A stretch of DNA of 5,618 nucleotides from DATCSE01 sp036568605 (lineage in GTDB: Bacteria; Pseudomonadota; Gammaproteobacteria; Burkholderiales; Burkholderiaceae_C). The notes under the pieces were generated by a model that was given only the letters and a program-made list of their open reading frames with translations, made no database searches and had not been told where the DNA came from. Below, piece by piece: positions 1 through 5,532 of this stretch. A program made the translations under genes and the position numbers. Within the stretch, counting starts at the first letter, position 1. Every line of letters starts with the position of its first letter. The stretch is taken from the NCBI GenBank assembly GCA_036568605.1, contig DATCSE010000259.1:1-5618 (forward strand). Reading direction: 5' to 3'.

Positions 1-901
1 GCTGCCCGCCGGTGCAGCCGATCGCGACCGTCAGGTAATTGCGCTGGTCGACCTCGAACGCCGGCAGCCAGCGCGCGAGGAATGCCGCGATCTGCGTGAG
101 CATCTCGTTGACCTCGGGCTGCGCGCGCAGGTAGGCGGCGACCGGCTCGTCGCGCCCGGTCAGCGGCTGCAGCTCGCGCACGTAATGCGGGTTCGGCAGC
201 ACGCGCACGTCGAACACATAGTCGGCGTCTAGCGGCACGCCGTGCTTGAACGCGAAGCTCTCGAACACCAGTGTCAGCCGGTTGCGCTCGGCGCGCACCA
301 GATCGCGCACCCAGATGCGCAGCTGCGCGGGGCGCAGCGGGCTGGTGTCGATCACGGTCGAGACCTCGCGCAGCTTCGCGAGCAGCTCGCGCTCGAGCTC
401 GATCGCATCGATCAGTGCGCGCCGCGTGTCGGACGGGCTGTCGCCGCCGGTCCGACCGGGCACGTACGCGAGCTCGTCGGACAGCGGATGGCGCCGCCGC
501 GTCTCGGAAAAGCGGCGCACCAGCGCATCGGTGCTCGAATCGAGGAACACGACCTGAATCGCGACGCCTTCGTCGCGCAGCTGCTGCAACAGCGGCAGCA
601 GGTGCGGCAGCGATTGCGCGCTGCGCACGTCGACCGCGATCGCGACCCGCCGATCGGCCCGCGTGCGCTCGAGTTTCAGGAAGTCGCGCAGCAGCTCGGG
701 CGGCAGGTTGTCGACGCAGTAGAAGCCGGCGTCCTCCAGCGCATGCAGCGCGACCGACTTGCCCGAGCCCGAGGTGCCGCTGATGACGACGACCTCGGCC
801 GGCGGCACGCCCATCGCGTCCACATCGGGGTCCAGCGGCGCCGGGATCGTCGCCGCGCCGACGTCGAGGTCAGGTGAGGAACCGTTGCCGTGAGGATTCA
901 T
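1..901 (-). CDS. rapZ: RNase adapter protein RapZ (nucleotide-binding, YvcJ family), C-terminus cut by window edge
   Basis: RapZ is a P-loop nucleotide-binding protein. In E. coli it senses glucosamine-6-phosphate and guides RNase E to the sRNA GlmZ. GlmY/GlmZ are known from enterobacteria, so the RNA target here is open. Translating the minus strand shows the Walker A motif GTSGSGKS at residues 42-49, then EDAGFYCVDNLP, FLDSS (from 119) followed by ALVRRFSETRRRHPLS, VFESFAFKHG, YVFDVRVLPNPH and YLTVAIGCTGGQ. The last full codon is Gln300 at bases 4-2; by comparison with E. coli (284 aa) some 30-35 residues are missing. The start chosen is ATG 901-899. An in-frame ATG (Met30, 814-812) would give a length closer to the family norm, since E. 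coli has only 7 residues before its P-loop. Neither start has a strong Shine-Dalgarno sequence. The gene lies 61 bases downstream of recN on the same strand, with no terminator seen between them. Confidence 0.95.
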   Translation of the reverse strand, partial: MNPHGNGSSPDLDVGAATIPAPLDPDVDAMGVPPAEVVVISGTSGSGKSVALHALEDAGFYCVDNLPPELLRDFLKLERTRADRRVAIAVDVRSAQSLPHLLPLLQQLRDEGVAIQVVFLDSSTDALVRRFSETRRRHPLSDELAYVPGRTGGDSPSDTRRALIDAIELERELLAKLREVSTVIDTSPLRPAQLRIWVRDLVRAERNRLTLVFESFAFKHGVPLDADYVFDVRVLPNPHYVRELQPLTGRDEPVAAYLRAQPEVNEMLTQIAAFLARWLPAFEVDQRNYLTVAIGCTGGQ

Positions 902-962
902 GCCGTCGTCCGGACTGCTTGCTGACGTTCTGGCCGCAGGGGTGGGTGATGTTCCAGTCGGT

Positions 963-2681
963 TCACGAGCGCTTGCGCGGCCGTGCCGCGGGGGCGGGCG
1001 CCGGTGCCGCGGGCACCGCGCCGACCGACAGCATCTCCTGCGCGTGCGCGAGGCTGGTGTTCGACAGGCGCTCGCCGCCCAGCATACGCGCGATCTCGGC
1101 GACGCGCACTTCGCCGGTCACACCATGCACGCTGCTGGTGGTGCGACCGTCCTGCGCCTGCTTCGCGACGACGAAGTGGTGGTCCGCGCAGGCCGCGACC
1201 TGCGGCAGGTGCGTGACCGCGAGCACCTGCCGATCGCGGCCCAGCTGCTTCATCAGCCGGCCGACCGTCTCGGCGACCGCGCCGCCGACGCCGGCATCGA
1301 TCTCGTCGAAGATCAGCGTGCCGGCCGCGGCATCGCCGCTCGCGACCGTGCTGGTCGTGACCGCGATCGCCAGCGCGATGCGCGACAGCTCGCCGCCCGA
1401 CGCCACTTTCGCGAGCGGCCGCGGCGTGCTGCCCGCATGGCCCGCGACCAGGAACTCGGCCGACTCGAGGCCGAACGACTGCGGCGTCTCCTGCGCGAGC
1501 AGCGCGATCTCGAAGCGCCCACCGGCCATGCCCAGCTGCTGCATCGCCTGCGTGACCGCGGCCGCGAGTTTGGGCGCGCCGCCGCGGCGCGCGGCGCTGA
1601 CGGCCTTCGCTTCGGCCTGGAATTCGCGCAGCGCGGTGTCGCTCGCGCGCTGCAGCCCGTCGAGATCGGCCGCGGCATCGAGCGCGCGCAGCTCGGTCTT
1701 CCACTGCGCGAGCAGCGCCGGCAGCTCGGCCGGGGGGCGGCGGTATCGCCGCGCCAGCCCCATCCACGCGGCCAGCCGCTCGTCCAGCGCCTGCAGCCGC
1801 TGCGGTTCGAGCTCGGTGTGGTTCAGGTAGCTCGACAGCGTGTGCGACGCGTCCTGCAGCTCGGCCTGCGCGCCCTGCAGCACCGCGATCGTCGACGCGA
1901 GCTGCGCGTCGAACGACGCGACTTGCTCGAGCGCATGCAGCGCGCGGCCGATCAAGGCTTCGGCGTTGTCGTCGGCCTCGGCGATCGCCGCCAGCGCCGT
2001 GCGCGCCGCGTCGAGCAGCGCCTGCGCGTTCGCGAGCTTCTTGTGCTCGGCCTCGAGTTCGTCCCACTCGTCGTCACGCGGGGCCAGCTTGTCGACCTCG
2101 CCGATCTGCCAGGCGAGGCGCTCGCGCTCGCGTTCCAGGTCGGCCTGCGACGCGCGTGCGCTCGCCAGCGCCTCGGTCGCGCGCTTCCACTCGGCCCAGC
2201 GCAGCGCGAGCGGCGCGGTGTCGACGCCGGCATACCCGTCGAGCAGCGCACGCACCGCGGCCGGCCGGGTCAGGCTCTGCCAGGCATGCTGGCCATGGAT
2301 GTCGACCAGCGCATCGGCGGCTTCGCGCAGCTGCGCGATCGTCGCCGGGCTGCCGTTGATCCACGCGCGGCTCTTGCCCTGCGCATCGATGGTCCGGCGC
2401 AGCAGCAAGGTGTCCTCGTCCGCGTCGTTCGCGAAGCCGGCCTCGGTCAGCCAGCCCGCGAGCGCCGCGGGCGCATCGAACTCGGCGCTGATCTCGGTGC
2501 GGGCCGCGCCTTCGCGCACGACGCCGGCATCGCCGCGGCTGCCGAGCGCGAGCTGCAGCGCATCGACCAGGATGGATTTGCCGGCACCGGTCTCGCCGGT
2601 CAGCACCGAGAAGCCGGCATCGAACTCGACCTCGAGCGAGGCGACGATCACGAAATCGCGAAGAGACAGGCGGCGCAGCAT
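963..2681 (-). CDS. recN: DNA repair protein RecN (SMC-like ATPase)
   Basis: RecN is a cytoplasmic SMC-family ATPase that holds DNA or sister chromatids together during double-strand break repair by recombination. The 572-residue product is close to E. coli RecN (553). Visible parts, in order: Walker A GETGAGKS (29-36), the RecN signature DIHGQHAWQSL (127-137), a helical Ala/Glu/Arg-rich middle (about 155-385, probably coiled coil), the ABC signature SGGELSR (428-434), Walker B LIFDE (456-460) followed by IDAGVGG, and the switch region VLAVTHLPQ with His491. The last 20 or so residues are a Pro/Ala-rich basic tail, probably disordered. The start ATG (2681-2679) gives the expected family N-terminus MLRRLSLRDF and lies 7 bases after the nadK stop, so the two are probably co-transcribed. 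E. coli recN is SOS-controlled, but I see no CTG(N10)CAG-type LexA box just upstream here. No key residue is missing. Confidence 0.98.
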   Translation of the reverse strand: MLRRLSLRDFVIVASLEVEFDAGFSVLTGETGAGKSILVDALQLALGSRGDAGVVREGAARTEISAEFDAPAALAGWLTEAGFANDADEDTLLLRRTIDAQGKSRAWINGSPATIAQLREAADALVDIHGQHAWQSLTRPAAVRALLDGYAGVDTAPLALRWAEWKRATEALASARASQADLERERERLAWQIGEVDKLAPRDDEWDELEAEHKKLANAQALLDAARTALAAIAEADDNAEALIGRALHALEQVASFDAQLASTIAVLQGAQAELQDASHTLSSYLNHTELEPQRLQALDERLAAWMGLARRYRRPPAELPALLAQWKTELRALDAAADLDGLQRASDTALREFQAEAKAVSAARRGGAPKLAAAVTQAMQQLGMAGGRFEIALLAQETPQSFGLESAEFLVAGHAGSTPRPLAKVASGGELSRIALAIAVTTSTVASGDAAAGTLIFDEIDAGVGGAVAETVGRLMKQLGRDRQVLAVTHLPQVAACADHHFVVAKQAQDGRTTSSVHGVTGEVRVAEIARMLGGERLSNTSLAHAQEMLSVGAVPAAPAPAPAARPRKRS

Positions 2682-2688
2682 GGCGGTA

Positions 2689-3564
2689 TCAGTTCACGCC
2701 CGAGTTCCAGTGCAGCTTGCGCCGCAGCGTTGCGTAGTAGCTCCAGCCGCGCGGGTGCAGGAAACGCACCTGATGCGCCGAACGCCGCACGACGATGCGG
2801 TCGCCGTGCAGCAGGCTCGCGAGCGACTGCATGTCGAAGCTGACGCTGGCCTCGCGGCCGGCGACGATCTCGATGCCGATCTCCACCGTGTCGGGCAGCA
2901 CGATGGGCCGGTTCGACAGATCGTGCGGCGCGATCGGCACCAGCACCCAGCCGCCGATCGCCGGATGCAGGATGGGCCCGCCGGCCGACAGCGCATAGGC
3001 GGTCGAGCCGGTCGGCGACCCGATGATCAAGCCGTCGGAGCGGAAGTTCGCGACGAACTCGGGGCCGATGTCGACCTTGATCTCGACCATGCTCGAGCTC
3101 GCGCCGCGGCTGACGACCACGTCGTTCATCGCGAAGCCTTCGAAGATCATCCGGCCGTCGCGCCAGACGCCGCCTTCGAGCATCGTGCGGCGTTCTTCTT
3201 CGTAGTCGCCGGCGATCATCGGCGCGAGCGAGCGTGCGTATTCGTCTATCGTCACGTCGGTGATGAATCCCAGCCGGCCCTGGTTGATGCCGACCAGCGG
3301 CGTGCCGTGGCGCGAGAGCTGGCGCGCGATGCCCAGCATCGTGCCGTCGCCGCCGACGACCACCGCGAGGTCGCATTCGCGGCCGAGCTCGTCGGGCGTC
3401 AGCGCGCGATAGCCTTCGATGCCGGTGGCGAGCGCGGTCTGCCGCTCCATCGACACCTCGAGACCCTGGCGCGCGAGGAAGTTGGCGATCTCCTCGAGCA
3501 CGCCGCGGATGCCTTCAGCCTGGTACTTGCCTACGAGCGCAGCGTGACGGAATCGGCTCACCAT
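2689..3564 (-). CDS. nadK: NAD kinase (ATP/polyphosphate-NAD kinase)
   Basis: NadK phosphorylates NAD+ to NADP+ in the cytoplasm and is the only common bacterial route to NADP(H). The 291-residue product matches the family length (E. coli 292). It shows the catalytic GGDGT motif (71-75, Asp73), NQGRLGF (94-100), the NAD-binding Asn-Asp pair (N147-D148), SDGLIIGSPTGSTAY (176-190, the second conserved block) and GGPILHP (195-201). The frame stays open far upstream, antisense to hrcA, but the start must be ATG 3564-3562: from there the protein begins with the usual RxxALVGKY strand, and a -10 box lies just upstream. It is the first gene of an apparent nadK-recN-rapZ unit and diverges from hrcA. 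Pairing of nadK with recN is common in proteobacteria and needs no functional link. Confidence 0.97.
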   Translation of the reverse strand: MVSRFRHAALVGKYQAEGIRGVLEEIANFLARQGLEVSMERQTALATGIEGYRALTPDELGRECDLAVVVGGDGTMLGIARQLSRHGTPLVGINQGRLGFITDVTIDEYARSLAPMIAGDYEEERRTMLEGGVWRDGRMIFEGFAMNDVVVSRGASSSMVEIKVDIGPEFVANFRSDGLIIGSPTGSTAYALSAGGPILHPAIGGWVLVPIAPHDLSNRPIVLPDTVEIGIEIVAGREASVSFDMQSLASLLHGDRIVVRRSAHQVRFLHPRGWSYYATLRRKLHWNSGVN

Positions 3565-3571
3565 GCGCGGG

Positions 3572-3577
3572 ATTACA
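3572..3577 (-). promoter_or_regulatory. Probable -10 box of the nadK-recN(-rapZ) promoter
   Basis: On the minus strand TGTAAT (5 of 6 matches to TATAAT) is preceded directly by TGG, an extended -10 signature (TGn). No good -35 lies 16-18 bases upstream, which fits an extended -10 promoter. Only 7 bases separate the box from the nadK ATG, so transcription would start at or within a base or two of the start codon. This is inferred from sequence alone. Confidence 0.5.
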
Positions 3578-3621
3578 CCACAGCGATTTGACGTGAAGCC
3601 TGCATCAAACGAGGTGGAAAT

Positions 3622-3627
3622 TACAAT
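3622..3627 (+). promoter_or_regulatory. Probable -10 box of the hrcA promoter
   Basis: TACAAT (5 of 6 matches to TATAAT) ends 6 bases before the hrcA ATG at 3634. The same nine bases TACAATGGC recur before the tRNA gene at 4684-4692, which supports a real sigma-70 -10 element. No convincing -35 lies at the right distance; a TTGACG at 3588-3593 is too far away (28-base spacer). No CIRCE sequence (GCACTC...GAGTGC) and no clear heat-shock sigma-32 promoter is present in the gap. Confidence 0.5.
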
Positions 3628-3633
3628 GGCGAC

Positions 3634-4644
3634 ATGTTGGACGAGCGCGCCAAAACCCTGCTGAAGACGCTGGTCGAGCGCTACATCGCTGACGGCCAGC
3701 CGGTCGGTTCGCGCACCTTGTCGCGTGCCAGCGGATTGGAGCTGTCGCCGGCGACGATACGCAACGTGATGGCCGATCTCGAAGACCTCGGCCTGATCGC
3801 GAGCCCGCACACCAGTGCCGGCCGCATCCCGACGGCACGCGGCTATCGGCTCTTCGTCGACACGATGCTGACCGCGCGTGCGGTCTCCGCAGTGCCCTCG
3901 CCCGAGCCGCATCTGACGGCCGACCAGCCGCAGCGCGTGATCGCGAACGCGGCGCAGCTGCTGTCGAACCTGTCGAACTTCGTCGGCGTGATCACCGCGC
4001 CGCGCAAGGCCAGCGTGTTCCACCACATCGAGTTCATGCGCCTGTCGGAGCGGCGCGTGCTCGTGATCATGGTCGCGCCCGACGGCGATGTGCAGAACCG
4101 CGTGATCTTCACCGCGCAGGACTACACCCAGACGCAGCTGCAGGAAGCGAGCAACTACCTGACCGCGCACTACGCGGGGCTGACGATCGAGGCGGTGCGC
4201 GAGCGGCTGAAGAGCGAGGTCGACGCGCTGCGCAGCGAGATCGCGACGCTGATGCAGGCCGCGGTGCAGGCCGGCAGCGAAGCGCACGCGAGCAGCCAGG
4301 AGCAGGTCGTGATCTCGGGGGAGCGCAACCTGCTCACGGTGCAGGACTTCTCCAGCGACATGGGCTCGCTGCGCAAGCTCTTCGACCTGTTCGAGCAGAA
4401 GACCCAGCTGATGCGCCTGCTGGATGTCAGCAGCCGCGCCGAAGGCGTGCGCATCTACATCGGCGGCGAGAGCCAGGTCGTGCCGTTTGAAGAGCTCTCG
4501 ATCGTCTCGGCGCCTTACGAGGTCGACGGCCAGGTCGTCGGCACGCTGGGCGTGATCGGGCCGACCCGCATGGCCTACGACCGGATGATCCAGATCGTCG
4601 ACATCACGTCGCGGCTGGTCAGCAATGCGCTGAGCACGAAGTAG
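3634..4644 (+). CDS. hrcA: Heat-inducible transcription repressor HrcA
   Basis: HrcA binds the CIRCE operator (TTAGCACTC-N9-GAGTGCTAA) and represses chaperone genes such as groESL; its activity depends on GroEL folding it. The 336-residue product has normal family length. The N-terminus (about 1-75) is a winged helix-turn-helix with the family sequence YIADGQPVGSRTLS, then LSPATIRNVMADLEDLGL and SPHTSAGRIPTARGYR. A GAF-like middle and dimerisation region follow, and the C-terminal signature VIGPTRMAYDR (308-318) is intact. ATG 3634 gives the expected MLDERAKTLL start; no Shine-Dalgarno sequence precedes it and a -10 box sits 6 bases upstream. It diverges from nadK with a 69-base gap. There is no CIRCE site in the window, so its targets, and any autoregulation through CIRCE, lie elsewhere. 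grpE and dnaK are not next to it here. Confidence 0.98.
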   Translation: MLDERAKTLLKTLVERYIADGQPVGSRTLSRASGLELSPATIRNVMADLEDLGLIASPHTSAGRIPTARGYRLFVDTMLTARAVSAVPSPEPHLTADQPQRVIANAAQLLSNLSNFVGVITAPRKASVFHHIEFMRLSERRVLVIMVAPDGDVQNRVIFTAQDYTQTQLQEASNYLTAHYAGLTIEAVRERLKSEVDALRSEIATLMQAAVQAGSEAHASSQEQVVISGERNLLTVQDFSSDMGSLRKLFDLFEQKTQLMRLLDVSSRAEGVRIYIGGESQVVPFEELSIVSAPYEVDGQVVGTLGVIGPTRMAYDRMIQIVDITSRLVSNALSTK

Positions 4645-4683
4645 CGCACCGGCATCGCCGCCGAGACCGACCGCCGCGCTGCC

Positions 4684-4689
4684 TACAAT
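4684..4689 (+). promoter_or_regulatory. Possible -10 box of the tRNA gene
   Basis: TACAAT lies 10 bases before the tRNA 5' end and is embedded in TACAATGGC, identical to the sequence before hrcA. The region expected to hold a -35 (about 4660-4667) is GC-rich and shows no clear match. No hairpin terminator is visible between the hrcA stop (4644) and this box, so read-through from hrcA into the tRNA is also possible. Confidence 0.4.
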
Positions 4690-4699
4690 GGCCGGTCGT

Positions 4700-4776
4700 G
4701 GGCCGTTAGCTCAGTTGGTTAGAGCAGAGGACTCATAATCCTTTGGTCGCTGGTTCGAGCCCAGCACGGCCTACCA
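4700..4776 (+). tRNA. tRNA with anticodon CAT, probably tRNA-Ile2 (lysidine type), less likely elongator tRNA-Met
   Basis: All 77 bases fold as a standard cloverleaf with encoded CCA: acceptor GGGCCGT/ACGGCCT with discriminator A, D stem GCTC/GAGC, anticodon stem GAGGA/TCCTT with loop CTCATAA, variable loop TGGTC, T stem GCTGG/CCAGC. The anticodon is CAT. The anticodon stem lacks the three G-C pairs of initiator tRNA, so it is not fMet. Pairs C4-G69 and C5-G68, and the run TTGGTCGCTGGTTC, match E. coli tRNA-Ile2 (ileX) rather than tRNA-Met, suggesting that TilS converts C34 to lysidine to read AUA. Automatic annotation would probably call it Met from the anticodon alone. The first acceptor pair is an unusual G1-U72 wobble. 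The gene lies 55 bases after hrcA. Confidence 0.95.
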
Positions 4777-4790
4777 TCCGTTCTCCTATG

Positions 4791-4816
4791 AAAAGAGGCA
4801 TTTGCTGCCTCCCTTT
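4791..4816 (+). terminator. Weak hairpin terminator after the tRNA
   Basis: GAGGCA (4795-4800) and TGCCTC (4806-4811) form a perfect 6-bp stem with a TTTGC loop, preceded by AAAA and followed by CCTTT. It begins 15 bases after the tRNA CCA end. The T-tract is short, so termination is probably partial. The same GAGGCA/TGCCTC words recur at 4885-4898, so the hairpin may instead belong to the repeat cluster there. Confidence 0.4.
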
Positions 4817-4883
4817 GCGGCATCGGGAAGTCGGATCAGCTGCGCAAGTTCCAGCTCGAGCGGCAGGTGACCGAACTGCGAGA

Positions 4884-4916
4884 ATGCCTCTGGAGGCATC
4901 GTTGCAACGAATGCCT
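4884..4916. repeat. Overlapping inverted repeats with a near-perfect 23-bp palindrome
   Basis: Two dyads share a central arm. ATGCCTC (4884-4890) pairs with GAGGCAT (4893-4899) across two bases. AGGCAT (4894-4899) also pairs with ATGCCT (4911-4916) around a 10-bp perfect palindrome CGTTGCAACG (4900-4909), with one extra A at 4910. The second dyad therefore has 11-bp arms and one unpaired base. In single-stranded form the two hairpins would exclude each other. The cluster ends 5 bases before the start of hipA homology at 4922. It could be an operator, a recombination or insertion end, or a REP-like element; the sequence does not decide between these. Confidence 0.7.
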
Positions 4917-4921
4917 AATAA

Positions 4922-5232
4922 GCGAAGGCTCTTGTCGTGACGCGCTTCGACCGCCGCTGGCAGGGTGTTGCCGTGGGAGCCGAGACCAAGGCGCGGTTCA
5001 AGCCTCCAGAGGGCGTCTGGATTGCACGCCTGCCGCAGCAGGACTTCTGCCAGGCGCTGGGCGTGGCACCGGATCGCAAGTACCAGTCCGACAGGGGTCC
5101 TTCGGTGCAGGACTGCCTGACCGTGCTCGCAGCAAGGATGCGGACAAGGACCGAGCGGTCTTCGCGCTGGCGCAGCTTGCGTTCTGGTTGATGGCGGCCA
5201 CCGACGCCTACGCGAAGAACTTCTCCACGTAG
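4922..5232 (+). pseudogene. hipA remnant (HipA-family serine/threonine kinase toxin), truncated at both ends and frameshifted
   Basis: HipA toxins are kinases; E. coli HipA phosphorylates glutamyl-tRNA synthetase and causes persistence. Here only about 103 codons of the kinase domain remain. Frame 1 (4922-5130) reads KALVVTRFDRRW, then WIARLPQQDFCQALG and KYQSDRGPSVQDCLTVLA, matching HipA's ALVVERFDRRW, RLPQEDxCQ and KYESDGGP blocks. At about 5128-5131 homology moves to another frame: SKDADKDRAVF, then FWLMAATDAYAKNFS, the counterpart of the catalytic TDGHAKNFS loop, ending at TAG 5230-5232. About 200 N-terminal residues and the C-terminal part, including the DFG-like Asp, are absent. An in-frame TAA lies just upstream (4919-4921). 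Changes at conserved sites (E to Q, G to R, H to Y, G to A) fit relaxed selection. No hipB antitoxin gene is visible. It is almost certainly non-functional. Confidence 0.87.
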
Positions 5233-5387
5233 AGCGGGGTCAGGCTGAAGCGCCCTCCCCGCCGGTGCCGGATGGGGACGCCGATCGCGGTGGGGATGCG
5301 ACGGCACGCGCAGCTCTTTCGGCGGGCGGTGGAGGCCGACACCCCGCTTCAACGGCGTTTCCAAATGTGAGACCGCGAGAGGCCGTC

Positions 5388-5403
5388 GGCATTCGTTGAA
5401 ACG
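5388..5403 (-). repeat. Inverted copy of a 16-bp motif that also lies left of the hipA remnant
   Basis: GGCATTCGTTGAAACG (5388-5403) is the reverse complement of CGTTGCAACGAATGCC (4900-4915) at 15 of 16 positions. The pair brackets the hipA remnant, with outer edges about 504 bases apart. Similarity stops at both ends of the 16 bases. A shorter relative, CGCTTCAACG, lies at 5345-5354 in the orientation of the left copy. This fits degenerate terminal repeats of a small insert or two copies of a recognition site; no target-site duplication was identified. Confidence 0.6.
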
Positions 5404-5415
5404 GTCACGAAACGG
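5398..5415 (+). repeat. Tandem GAAACGG words with 11-base period
   Basis: GAAACGG occurs at 5398-5404 and 5409-5415, separated by TCAC, so the copies start 11 bases apart, about one helical turn. The first copy overlaps the 16-bp inverted motif. About 85-120 bases upstream of the possible starts of the lipoprotein gene, it could be a protein-binding site, but two copies of a 7-mer are weak evidence. Confidence 0.35.
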
Positions 5416-5532
5416 CCGCCTGGCACAGTGACGCCAAGTTGCCGATCGGCCGCCGCCTGCCGCTCGCCCGCTCCCACGATCGAACTCCGCCACGACCTCA
5501 TGACCCATCGCACGTACAACGCTGGCTTCTCA

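Larger units (their letters stand above)
5233..5499. other. Stretch without a recognisable gene between the hipA remnant and the lipoprotein gene
   Basis: I recognise no protein family here on either strand. Minus-strand open frames crossing it are low-complexity Arg/Pro/Ala/Gly translations typical of GC-rich non-coding DNA. The stretch holds several short repeats: AGCGGGGT (5233-5240) and its inverse ACCCCGCT (5341-5348), CGCTTCAACG (5345-5354), the inverted copy of the left-flank motif (5388-5403), and tandem GAAACGG words (5398-5415). The promoter of the downstream gene is expected near its end, but no clear -35/-10 pair is visible. Confidence 0.55.

Noticed and set aside
900..2843. Very long plus-strand open frame (647 codons) opposite recN
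   Set aside because: The translation is Arg/Ala/Gly-rich without family motifs. It is the expected antisense shadow of a GC-rich gene, while the minus strand gives full RecN.
3565..3633. CIRCE operator in the hrcA upstream gap
   Set aside because: No GCACTC...GAGTGC dyad is present.
3565..4287. Open frame extending nadK upstream by 241 codons, antisense to hrcA
   Set aside because: The NadK family N-terminus begins at ATG 3564 and the extension lies wholly opposite the well-supported hrcA.
4786..4899. 37-codon minus-strand frame (starts MPPEAFSQFGHL, ends GGSKCLFS)
   Set aside because: It has a reasonable composition but no recognised family, no ribosome binding site, and both ends lie inside inverted repeats. 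It may be a fragment of something, but it is not supportable as a gene.
4900..5403. Integron attC sites as an explanation for the GTTGCAAC-type inverted motifs
   Set aside because: The words do not fit the attC core consensus (RYYYAAC/GTRRRY patterns), and there is no integrase or cassette structure.
4915..5508. Minus-strand frame of 197 codons across the hipA remnant
   Set aside because: It is low-complexity Arg/Pro/Gly translation, antisense to clear HipA homology.
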